Positions 18,757 through 27,523 of a stretch of DNA of 34,161 bases are shown piece by piece. Every line of letters starts with the position of its first letter. Within the stretch, counting starts at the first letter, position 1. The translations under genes were made by a program, and so were the position numbers. Source of the stretch: an uncultured SAR86 cluster bacterium (GTDB lineage: Bacteria > Pseudomonadota > Gammaproteobacteria > Magnimaribacterales > AG-339-G14); NCBI GenBank assembly GCA_949373255.1, contig CASICS010000009.1, positions 1 through 34,161 on the forward strand, read 5' to 3'. The notes under the pieces are model-generated. The model saw only the letters and a list, made by a program, of their open reading frames with translations, was not told the DNA's origin and made no database searches.

Positions 18757-19521
18757 TTAGAATTTCTTATTTCTATACTCAGTTAATGCTTCTGAGGCAT
18801 CTAATTTAAGATCTTCTTCTTTAAGCTCTTCGTACACCACGACCATTATTTCTAAAGCTCTTTCTACAGAAGGAGTTTTGGACATATGTTTGATAACGTA
18901 ATCAGCTCTGCCAAGGGCGGCAATGTATGCTTTTCTCTCTATGTAGAATTCAGCTACATAAATTTCTTGTTTAGCAATTAGATTCCTTAGGTAAATCATG
19001 CGTTGTTTAGCATTTCCAACGTATTCACTTTCCGGAAAACGATCAATAAAATCTCCGAGATCTTCAAATGATTCTTTAGCTGCTGAAAGCTCTCGTTTGT
19101 GAGTCATTTCTCCAAGAAGAGGAAGGCTTGCAAACAAAGCTTTATCATTATTAAATTTTGAAAGACCTTTAATGTAATAAGCATAGGCCACATTTGGATG
19201 CCTTGGATGAAGGCTTATGAATCTGTCTGCTGCAGAAATAGCTCCCTCATAATTTGAACTTTTGTAGTACGCATAAATTAATTCAGCTTGTGCTTGTTCC
19301 GCATATTTTCCAAAAGGAAATCTTTTTTCAAGAGTTTCGAGACTCAGAACAGCCGAAATATAATTACCGGCCTTCATTCTTCTTTGTGCTTGGTCGTATA
19401 ATTCTTTCTCAACTATTTCACGAGTGATAACTTCTTTTTCAGATGCACAACTGACTAAAAATACAGAGGATATAATTACTGCCAAAGATATTAAATATTT
19501 TAGTTTTTTTAAATTTTTCAT
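18757..19521 (-). CDS. bamD: Outer membrane protein assembly factor BamD
   Basis: Lipoprotein signal (FLVSCAS); TPR repeats AQRRMKAGNYISAVLSLETLEKRFPFGKYAEQAQAELIYAYYKS; divergent to rluD. Confidence 0.93.
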   Translation of the reverse strand: MKNLKKLKYLISLAVIISSVFLVSCASEKEVITREIVEKELYDQAQRRMKAGNYISAVLSLETLEKRFPFGKYAEQAQAELIYAYYKSSNYEGAISAADRFISLHPRHPNVAYAYYIKGLSKFNNDKALFASLPLLGEMTHKRELSAAKESFEDLGDFIDRFPESEYVGNAKQRMIYLRNLIAKQEIYVAEFYIERKAYIAALGRADYVIKHMSKTPSVERALEIMVVVYEELKEEDLKLDASEALTEYRNKKF

Positions 19522-19555
19522 CGATTTAGTCTATTCTATCACCGAGATTGTATAC

Positions 19556-20506
19556 ATGAATAAAGATAATTGTTTAATAAAAGAACTTCCAGAAGAACTC
19601 AATGGTAAAAGAATAGATTCTGCTATCGCGAAATTATTTCCAGACTTTTCAAGATCAAAACTGAAACTTTGGCTGGAAGCTGGGTATATTTTGGTCAATG
19701 AAAATCCAGTTTTAAAACCAAGTTCAAAATTCGTTGGCGGCGAAACTATTAAGGTATATGTTCAAGAAGAAGAGCAGGTAGATATAATAGCTCAAGATAT
19801 TGCGATTCAAATTATTGAAGAAAACAATGATTTTCTAGTTATTAATAAGGCTGCAGGAATGGTTGTGCACCCTGGAGCAGGAAATCATTCCAATACACTT
19901 ATGAATGCATTGATTTATAGATATCCAGAACTCAAAAATATTCCTAGAGCAGGCATAGTGCATAGATTAGATAAAGACACTTCAGGACTTATGGTGGTCG
20001 CTAGAAATGTTAACTCAGCAAAGAAATTAGCTGAACAAATATCCGATAGAAGTGTAAAAAGAATCTACCAAGCATTTGTTGTTGGAGAAATTTCAAGATC
20101 TGGAAAAATTGAAGAACCCTTAGGTCGACATAAAAGAAATAGGCAAAAACAAGCAGTTATTGAAGATGGAAGATATGCTTTGACAAATTATACAATCATC
20201 AAAAAGTACGGAAATTACACACATGTTCAAGCTAGTTTAGCGACAGGCAGGACTCATCAAATAAGAGTGCACTTCAGTCACATAGGCTTTCCTTTGATTG
20301 GAGATGCTCTTTATGGAAGAAAAAGAAGATTTGCTAAATCTACTAATTCTGAGCTGAGAGCGGTCATAGAATTATTTTCTCGACAGGCTTTGCACGCATC
20401 AAACTTAACTTTTTTACACCCCAAGGAAGACACAGAGGTTAGTTTTTCTGCAGAAATGCCCGAAGATATGCAAAATCTGGCTATTAACTTAGATAACTTA
20501 GCCTAA
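19556..20506 (+). CDS. rluD: Ribosomal large subunit pseudouridine synthase D
   Basis: S4 domain, VHRLDKDTSGLMVVARN, GRTHQIRVHF. ATG at 19556 preferred over the track start at 19424. Confidence 0.93.
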   Translation: MNKDNCLIKELPEELNGKRIDSAIAKLFPDFSRSKLKLWLEAGYILVNENPVLKPSSKFVGGETIKVYVQEEEQVDIIAQDIAIQIIEENNDFLVINKAAGMVVHPGAGNHSNTLMNALIYRYPELKNIPRAGIVHRLDKDTSGLMVVARNVNSAKKLAEQISDRSVKRIYQAFVVGEISRSGKIEEPLGRHKRNRQKQAVIEDGRYALTNYTIIKKYGNYTHVQASLATGRTHQIRVHFSHIGFPLIGDALYGRKRRFAKSTNSELRAVIELFSRQALHASNLTFLHPKEDTEVSFSAEMPEDMQNLAINLDNLA

Positions 20507-20581
20507 TTTTCCTTGACTTGCCTTCAGGGGCTGTCAAAATTCGCTTCCTTAAAGGTTTTCAACTAATTTTTACCAAATTTT

Positions 20582-22321
20582 ATGGACAAAAATATGACAT
20601 CTGGTGGAGAGGCTCTTATTAGAGCGTTGGCAGATGAAAAAATAGATATTATGTTTGGCTATCCAGGTGGAGCAGCTTTGCATATTTACGATGCAATTTA
20701 TCAACAGGATAGAGTGCAGCATATTTTAGTTAGACATGAGCAGGCGGCAGTTCACGCAGCAGATGGTTACGCAAGGTCGTCTGGCAAACCTGGAGTTGCA
20801 TTAGTTACTTCTGGTCCTGGTGCTACAAATGCCATAACAGGTATAGCAACAGCATATACAGACTCAATACCCATGGTTGTAATCTCTGGACAAGTTGCAA
20901 GTCATTTAATTGGTACAGATGCTTTTCAAGAAACAGATATGATTGGAATTTCTAGACCAATCGTTAAGCATAGTTTTTTAGTTCAAAGCGCTGAAGAAAT
21001 ACCTTCTGTAGTAAAAAAAGCTTTTCACATTGCCACAACGGGAAGACCTGGTCCGGTTGTTATAGATGTTCCCAAAGATATGACCGATCCAAATCATAAA
21101 TTTGAATACAAATATCCTTCTAGTGTTTATTTGAGATCTTATCCAATTCTTGGTGAATCAGATGCAAATGAAGTCAAAGAAGCTGTAAAACTTCTTAAGT
21201 CTGCAAAGAAACCGGTTATCTATGCTGGCGGTGGAGTTATTCAAGCCGATGCATCGGAAGAATTAATTCAACTTTCTAAAATGGTTGGTTGTCCTGTTAC
21301 TAATACCTTAATGGGTTTAGGTGCTTTTCCAGCAACCGATGATCAATTTATCGGCATGCTTGGAATGCATGGAACTTATGAAGCAAATATGGTTATGAGC
21401 GAAGCAGATTTAATTTTTAATGCTGGCGCAAGATTTGACGACAGGATAACTAACAATCCAAAGAAATTTGGAATAGCTGCAAAAAAAATTCATATTGATT
21501 CAGATCCTTCGTCCATAGATAAAATTATTAATGTCGATGTTGCATTGCAAGGCGACGCAAAAATAGTTTTGGGTCAAATTTGCGAGGAATTTAAAAACGC
21601 CTCCTACGATAAGAGCAATTTAGAGCCTTGGTGGAAACAAGTTAAAGAATGGAGAAACAAGCACGGTCTTAATCATGACATGCTAAATCTTCCTAATCAG
21701 TCAGATATCATTTTGCCTCAGCAAGTTATTCAATCTCTTTATAAGACAACAAAAGGAGAAGCCTTCATAACTTCAGATGTGGGACAACATCAAATGTTTG
21801 CAGCCCAATATTATAAGTTTGACGAACCTAGAAAATGGATTAATTCTGGCGGTTTAGGAACAATGGGTTTTGGCTTACCTTCAGCTATGGGAGTTAAATT
21901 TGCTTTTCCAGAAGAAACTGTAGCTTGTGTAACAGGCGAAGGCAGTATTCAAATGTGTATTCAAGAATTATCGACCTGTAAGCAATATGGCCTGCCAATA
22001 AAAATTATAAATCTTAATAACAGAGCTCTTGGAATGGTTAAACAATGGCAGGATATGCAATACAGCGGAAGATATTCTAGTATCTTGTATGAAGATTCAC
22101 TACCCGATTTTGTTAAATTAGCTGAATCCTACGGTCACGTTGGTATCAAAGTAGAAAAATTTTCTGATCTTAATGATGCCATGGAAGAGTGCTTTTCACT
22201 GAAAGATAAATTAGTATTCTTGGATGTCCTGATTGATCCAGATGAGCATGTTTACCCAATGTTGGAAGCGGGTGGATCTATGGCAGAAATGAGAATTAGT
22301 AAAAAAGATAGAACGTTTTAA
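20582..22321 (+). CDS. ilvB: Acetolactate synthase, large (catalytic) subunit
   Basis: ThDP enzyme: GYPGGAALHIYDAI, VRHEQAAVHAADGYAR, TGEGSIQMCIQELSTC; followed by the small subunit. Confidence 0.95.
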   Translation: MDKNMTSGGEALIRALADEKIDIMFGYPGGAALHIYDAIYQQDRVQHILVRHEQAAVHAADGYARSSGKPGVALVTSGPGATNAITGIATAYTDSIPMVVISGQVASHLIGTDAFQETDMIGISRPIVKHSFLVQSAEEIPSVVKKAFHIATTGRPGPVVIDVPKDMTDPNHKFEYKYPSSVYLRSYPILGESDANEVKEAVKLLKSAKKPVIYAGGGVIQADASEELIQLSKMVGCPVTNTLMGLGAFPATDDQFIGMLGMHGTYEANMVMSEADLIFNAGARFDDRITNNPKKFGIAAKKIHIDSDPSSIDKIINVDVALQGDAKIVLGQICEEFKNASYDKSNLEPWWKQVKEWRNKHGLNHDMLNLPNQSDIILPQQVIQSLYKTTKGEAFITSDVGQHQMFAAQYYKFDEPRKWINSGGLGTMGFGLPSAMGVKFAFPEETVACVTGEGSIQMCIQELSTCKQYGLPIKIINLNNRALGMVKQWQDMQYSGRYSSILYEDSLPDFVKLAESYGHVGIKVEKFSDLNDAMEECFSLKDKLVFLDVLIDPDEHVYPMLEAGGSMAEMRISKKDRTF

Positions 22322-22839
22322 TGATAAGTCACATAGCAATCTTAATGGAAAATCAGCCCGGAGCTCTATCAAGAGTAGTCGGATTGTTTTCGCAGAGAGG
22401 ATATAACATTGATTCTTTATCTGTAGCCCCCACTCAAGAGTCAACGCTTTCCAGATTAACAATGACGACTTCTGAAGAACCTGAAGTTATTAGTCAAATT
22501 CTTCGTCAGTTATTTAAATTAATTGATGTTGTCATGGTTCAAAATTTAACTAGCGCCGAATCTTTTAGTATCGAACTTGCCATCATTAAATTGGCTTTAG
22601 ATACCGGAGAAGTAAAAAAAATTATAGATGGAGAAAATAAAATATCTTGCAACATTGTCAATGAAGTCGACGGTTTCACCATGTTCGAAGTGAAAGGCGA
22701 ATCCATTGCGATTGATAATTTTCTATCTTCATTGAAAGACCAAGAATTTCTTGAAGTATCCAGATCTGGCCAACTCGGTATGACAACAGGCATGGCTTCT
22801 TTAAGAACGAACGATCAAACAAAAATATCTTACGATTAA
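22321..22839 (+). CDS. ilvN: Acetolactate synthase, small (regulatory) subunit
   Basis: ACT domain: ILMENQPGALSRVVGLFSQRGYNIDSLSVAPT. TAATG overlap with ilvB. Confidence 0.94.
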   Translation: MISHIAILMENQPGALSRVVGLFSQRGYNIDSLSVAPTQESTLSRLTMTTSEEPEVISQILRQLFKLIDVVMVQNLTSAESFSIELAIIKLALDTGEVKKIIDGENKISCNIVNEVDGFTMFEVKGESIAIDNFLSSLKDQEFLEVSRSGQLGMTTGMASLRTNDQTKISYD

Positions 22840-23880
<1,041 letters not shown>

Positions 23881-23896
23881 TACTTTATTATTTACC

Positions 23897-23916
23897 GATC
23901 ACTTGGTATTGTGATC
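23897..23916. repeat. Inverted repeat GATCAC-N8-GTGATC after ilvC
   Basis: Perfect 6-bp stem, 8-nt loop; possible ilvC 3' end structure, but without a clean T-run. Confidence 0.45.
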
Positions 23917-23931
23917 ACCCATTTTCAAAAT

Positions 23932-24008
<77 letters not shown>

Positions 24009-24184
24009 TTTGCAAAAGATAGATATTGTAATGGTTTGCATTAAGTTCTGAAGTATCAATTCTAATACTAACAATTTTCATTGTGAGATTGGTAAATTTA
24101 GAAGGAACTTCATTTCTATCTCGATCATCCTAGATGTACAATTATTAAATCACTCAAGTTTAAACTTTAATTCACTGGAGACTT

Positions 24185-24460
24185 ATGAAGAGACTGTTGG
24201 CACTAATATTTTTATCACCTTTGCTCATTGGGGAGGAGTTAAAGGAAGAAAGGTTCGTTTCAGAATTGACTATAACTGAGCTTGCAGAAATAGTTCGCAA
24301 CATAGTAGAAGAGAGTATTGAGCAATGTGTTGTGTCTGGAACCATGAAAGGAAGAGCTAAGGTCAATTTAAAAGTGGAAGGAGAGGTGATTGCCAAGATG
24401 GAATGTGAATTTGAGGATACATCAAAGACAAACGTAATTTTAGAAGAAGCTGAAGGTTAA
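24185..24460 (+). CDS. Small hypothetical protein with signal-peptide-like N-terminus
   Basis: 91 aa; MKRLLALIFLSPLLIGEELKEE leader followed by a Glu-rich body; SD-like GGAG upstream. No family recognised. Confidence 0.5.
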   Translation: MKRLLALIFLSPLLIGEELKEERFVSELTITELAEIVRNIVEESIEQCVVSGTMKGRAKVNLKVEGEVIAKMECEFEDTSKTNVILEEAEG

Positions 24461-24485
24461 TAAAATTTTTTGGAAAAGTTTAAAA

Positions 24486-24528
24486 CCTCTGATGAGCGTG
24501 AGGTCGGAGATTCGAGTTCTCCCAGACC
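24486..24528 (+). repeat. Partial tRNA-Ile(GAU) 3' copy, direct repeat copy 2
   Basis: Aligns to 23961-24003 with 3 mismatches in 43 bp; the last 31 bp (24498-24528) are identical. Confidence 0.9.
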
Positions 24529-24539
24529 AATCTTTTTTT
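24501..24539 (+). terminator. Candidate intrinsic terminator built from the tRNA T-arm copy
   Basis: GGTC-GGAGA-TTCGAGT-TCTCC-(CA)-GACC stem, then AATC and seven T (24533-24539). Confidence 0.45.
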
Positions 24540-24594
24540 GAGCACTAACTTTCTTTTACTCTATACTTATTCTTAATTAAATAAGGAAACCATC

Positions 24595-24687
24595 ATGGCC
24601 AAAGGTTTAGAAAGGCAAAAAAACGTTAAGAAAAAAGGCAAGACTCTCAAAGAAAAGAGAGCTGCAAAAAAAGAAAAAAAGAAATAG
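24595..24687 (+). CDS. 30-aa lysine-rich microprotein (not in the supplied ORF track)
   Basis: ATG GCC AAA ... AAA TAG reads MAKGLERQKNVKKKGKTLKEKRAAKKEKKK; upstream AAGGAAACCATC resembles an SD. Confidence 0.6.
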   Translation: MAKGLERQKNVKKKGKTLKEKRAAKKEKKK

Positions 24688-24707
24688 CTTTCCATAGAAA
24701 GTTGTTC

Positions 24708-24728
24708 TTGCTGATACAGCAAAGTTTT
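24708..24728 (+). terminator. Weak hairpin after the Lys-rich ORF
   Basis: TTGCTG-ATA-CAGCAA stem followed by AGTTTT. Confidence 0.3.
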
Positions 24729-24850
24729 ATCTTCTGTAGGATAAGTTCTTTCGAATAATTGGATTAATTACATTATTTTACCTACTCATATCGACGCCGT
24801 CTTATAAAGCCACCAGTTTTTAGCTGGTTTATCCTGATAGACTAATTAAC

Positions 24851-26554
24851 ATGAATAAATTTTTTTTAAGTCTGTTCTTATCATTCTCTGTATTAGTTTT
24901 TTCAGAAAAACCGAAAGACAGAATCATATTCCCCAAAGAATTAATAACCTTAGATGCATCTTCAGAAAATGCTAACGCCTTCATGATTCGAGACGATAGA
25001 ATTCATGCCGTTGGTAAAAAAGAAGACTTAATAAAAAAATATCCTTTTGCTTCAATTGATCTTTCATACGATGATGAAATTATTATTCCTGGTTTTATTG
25101 AACACCATATCCATCCACTTTTAGCTGCTATTACAATGAATTCTGAAATCGTTGCAATTGACGATTGGGTGGTACCAAATAAAAAAAGCGCTGGCGTCAG
25201 AGATAGAGCAGGATATTTAAAAAGGATTCAGCAACTTTCAGATAAATTAATAGATAAAAATGAGCCTCTAGTGAGTTGGGGATTTCACCATTATTTCCAT
25301 GGAAAACTCACTAAAAAGGATCTCGATTTAATTTCTTCAGAAAGACCCATCATAATAATTCACCGATCTTTTCATGAATTTATCCTGAATACTAAAGCCT
25401 TAGAGATGCTTCAAATAAAAAAAGAAGACGTAAGGAAACTGACAGAATCAGAAAAAAAACAGGCAAACTTTGATGAAGGGCATTTTTCAGAAAGAGGTTT
25501 GATTGTCGTTTTACCAAAAATTATGAAGTTTCTAGCTTCCCCGACGAGAATAATTAAAGGGTTGTCGATAACCGAAAAATACATCCACGAAAAAGGTATA
25601 ACGATGATAGCTAATCCCGGAGCCATGTATAACCAGGATATTCAAAAAGCTAAGAATTATGTACTGGGGGATGAAGGCACTCCTTTTAATTCCTTTTTTA
25701 TTCCCAGTGCTCTATATATGCTCGAGCATCATAAAAATTCTGAACTGCTAGAAAAAACTAAGGCACTCTTAGAATGGGGTCAGGGAAGAGTTCAGTATCT
25801 TCCCAATCAAATTAAACTTTTTACAGATGGGGCAATGTACTCTCAAAATATGGTTTTAAGAGATGGTTATCTGGATGGACATCAAGGTGTTTGGCTCATG
25901 GAAAAAGAAGTTTTTGAAGATGCGTTTAAACTTTATTGGGATGCTGGCTATCAGATACATATTCATCAAAATGGTGATTCAGGATTAGATCGAATCATAG
26001 ATATTGTCGAAAAAAATATGAAACGAAAACCTAGAGCTGATCACAGAACGACCATAGTTCACTTTGGATATTCTGCTTTTGACCAAATAGCTAAGATTAA
26101 AAAATTAGGAATTTTAGTTAGTGCAAACCCTTACTACGTTACCGTTTTATCTGATCTATATAGCAAAGTCGGAGTCGGTTACGAAAGATCTCAAGAAATG
26201 GTGCGTCTGGGAGATGTTGCAAGAGCTAACATTCCTATATCTCTTCATTCGGATATGCCTATGGCTCCCGCATCGCCTTTACTCTTAATGCACGCAGCAG
26301 TTAATCGCACGAATTATTCTAATAGAGTAGCAGGGCCTAATCAGAGAATTTCTGCATTAACAGCTTTAAAGGGAGTTACTTTAAATGCTGCGTACACAAT
26401 AAATCTTGAAAAAGATTATGGGTCGATAAGTGTTGGAAAATTTGCAAACTTCACAATTTTAGCTGAGAATCCGCTGACGATAGAACCTGAAAAGATTAAA
26501 GATATTCAGATTAAAGGGACTATTGTTGAGGGTGTTTATTACCCAAAAAATTAA
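24851..26554 (+). CDS. Exported amidohydrolase family protein (YtcJ-like, amidohydrolase_3)
   Basis: Signal peptide; IPGFIEHHIHPLLAA (HxH), LFTDGAMYSQ, IHIHQNGDSGLDRIID, LHSDMPMAPASPL, ALKGVTLNAAYTINLEKDYGSISVGKFANFTIL. Confidence 0.85.
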   Translation: MNKFFLSLFLSFSVLVFSEKPKDRIIFPKELITLDASSENANAFMIRDDRIHAVGKKEDLIKKYPFASIDLSYDDEIIIPGFIEHHIHPLLAAITMNSEIVAIDDWVVPNKKSAGVRDRAGYLKRIQQLSDKLIDKNEPLVSWGFHHYFHGKLTKKDLDLISSERPIIIIHRSFHEFILNTKALEMLQIKKEDVRKLTESEKKQANFDEGHFSERGLIVVLPKIMKFLASPTRIIKGLSITEKYIHEKGITMIANPGAMYNQDIQKAKNYVLGDEGTPFNSFFIPSALYMLEHHKNSELLEKTKALLEWGQGRVQYLPNQIKLFTDGAMYSQNMVLRDGYLDGHQGVWLMEKEVFEDAFKLYWDAGYQIHIHQNGDSGLDRIIDIVEKNMKRKPRADHRTTIVHFGYSAFDQIAKIKKLGILVSANPYYVTVLSDLYSKVGVGYERSQEMVRLGDVARANIPISLHSDMPMAPASPLLLMHAAVNRTNYSNRVAGPNQRISALTALKGVTLNAAYTINLEKDYGSISVGKFANFTILAENPLTIEPEKIKDIQIKGTIVEGVYYPKN

Positions 26555-26619
26555 CGCCTTGAAGGCTCTTTAAAGATAATAGTTTAATAAAATTAATTTT
26601 GCTGTAGTAATATATTTGC

Positions 26620-27222
26620 ATGTCGTTCGAAGAAGCTAGAGTTATTTTTATCGTTTACACCTGCTCAATAGTTCCTTTATTTCTGGTTCTTTTTTATAGA
26701 AAGAATTTCCCCAAGTGGGTACCAACCTTTTACTTAGGAGCGTTCTTAACTTGTGCACTTGGTTGGGAAATATGGATGACTTATGGATTGGTTGACGGTG
26801 ATCCCGTTAGCTTAAGAAGATCAGAAGTTCTAAATACTTGGTTACCTCAAAATATAAATTGGATTTTAAATTCCTTAGGCGATGCCGGAGCTATCTGTTT
26901 AGGTGGCCTTTGGCTAATGTGGCGATACGCCGGGAAAGATACAAGGGTTTTTAAGAGTTGGGACTGGGGAGCTTTTTCAGTTTTGATGGTGTGGTGTGTT
27001 AGCCAAAATATTTTAGTAGAAATGTTTTTGTATCACGATCAACTGTCAGTAGGAAAACCACTTTCTTGGGCGCCGCTTATTCCTTCAGGCCCATACTTCA
27101 ATCCACTATTATTTGAATTCAATGAGCGAACTGTTATGTTGCAAACGCAAATTCCTTGGCTTATCTTGCCGCCTTTTCTATATATGGCAGTAATAAAGTT
27201 GTCTAATAAGAAAGCAATCTAA
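26620..27222 (+). CDS. Conserved-looking hypothetical multi-pass membrane protein
   Basis: 200 aa with several hydrophobic segments; precedes the symporter genes. No domain recognised. Confidence 0.65.
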   Translation: MSFEEARVIFIVYTCSIVPLFLVLFYRKNFPKWVPTFYLGAFLTCALGWEIWMTYGLVDGDPVSLRRSEVLNTWLPQNINWILNSLGDAGAICLGGLWLMWRYAGKDTRVFKSWDWGAFSVLMVWCVSQNILVEMFLYHDQLSVGKPLSWAPLIPSGPYFNPLLFEFNERTVMLQTQIPWLILPPFLYMAVIKLSNKKAI

Positions 27223-27250
27223 TCGCATAAAATAAATTTGTTTAGAACAT

Positions 27251-27517
27251 ATGAAGAATAAAAATTCAAATCAAGAATATTGGAGAGCTAATTTAAAAAT
27301 AGTTACAGCTCTTCTTTTGGTTTGGTTCATAGCCTCATTTGGATTTGGAATTCTATGGTCTGAAACGCTTGATCAAATTCAAATGGGCGGTTTTAAATTA
27401 GGTTTTTGGTTTGCACAACAAGGAAGTATTTACGTTTTTGTTATTTTAATTTTTATTTATATTTTTTTGATGAACCGGTTGGATAAAAAATATTTTGAAT
27501 CTAACGATGAAGATTAA
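27251..27517 (+). CDS. DUF4212 protein, small subunit of a sodium/solute symporter
   Basis: EYWRANLKIVTALLLVWFIASFGFGILW and GFWFAQQGSIYVFVILIFIYIFLMNRLD; directly upstream of the SSS-family gene. Confidence 0.87.
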   Translation: MKNKNSNQEYWRANLKIVTALLLVWFIASFGFGILWSETLDQIQMGGFKLGFWFAQQGSIYVFVILIFIYIFLMNRLDKKYFESNDED

Positions 27518-27523
27518 ATAATT

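Larger units (their letters stand above)
24009..24528. mobile_element. Putative mini-island or integration scar between tRNA-Ile and a duplicated tRNA-Ile 3' end; no integrase present
   Basis: About 0.5 kb bounded by the tRNA 3' end and a 43-bp (40/43) tRNA-Ile 3' copy; holds one small ORF of no recognised family. Confidence 0.55.

Noticed and set aside
20514-20545. Possible promoter TTGACT…AAAATT upstream of ilvB
   Set aside because: The -35 is reasonable but the -10 is weak; no leader peptide or attenuator was found, so not listed as a feature.
24172-24396. 74-aa minus-strand ORF opposite the 24185 ORF
   Set aside because: Antisense to the better-supported + strand ORF; no SD or motif.
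24811-24830. Hairpin ACCAG-TTTTTAG-CTGGT before the amidohydrolase gene
   Set aside because: Only 5 bp of stem and no clear T-run; insufficient for a terminator or riboswitch call.
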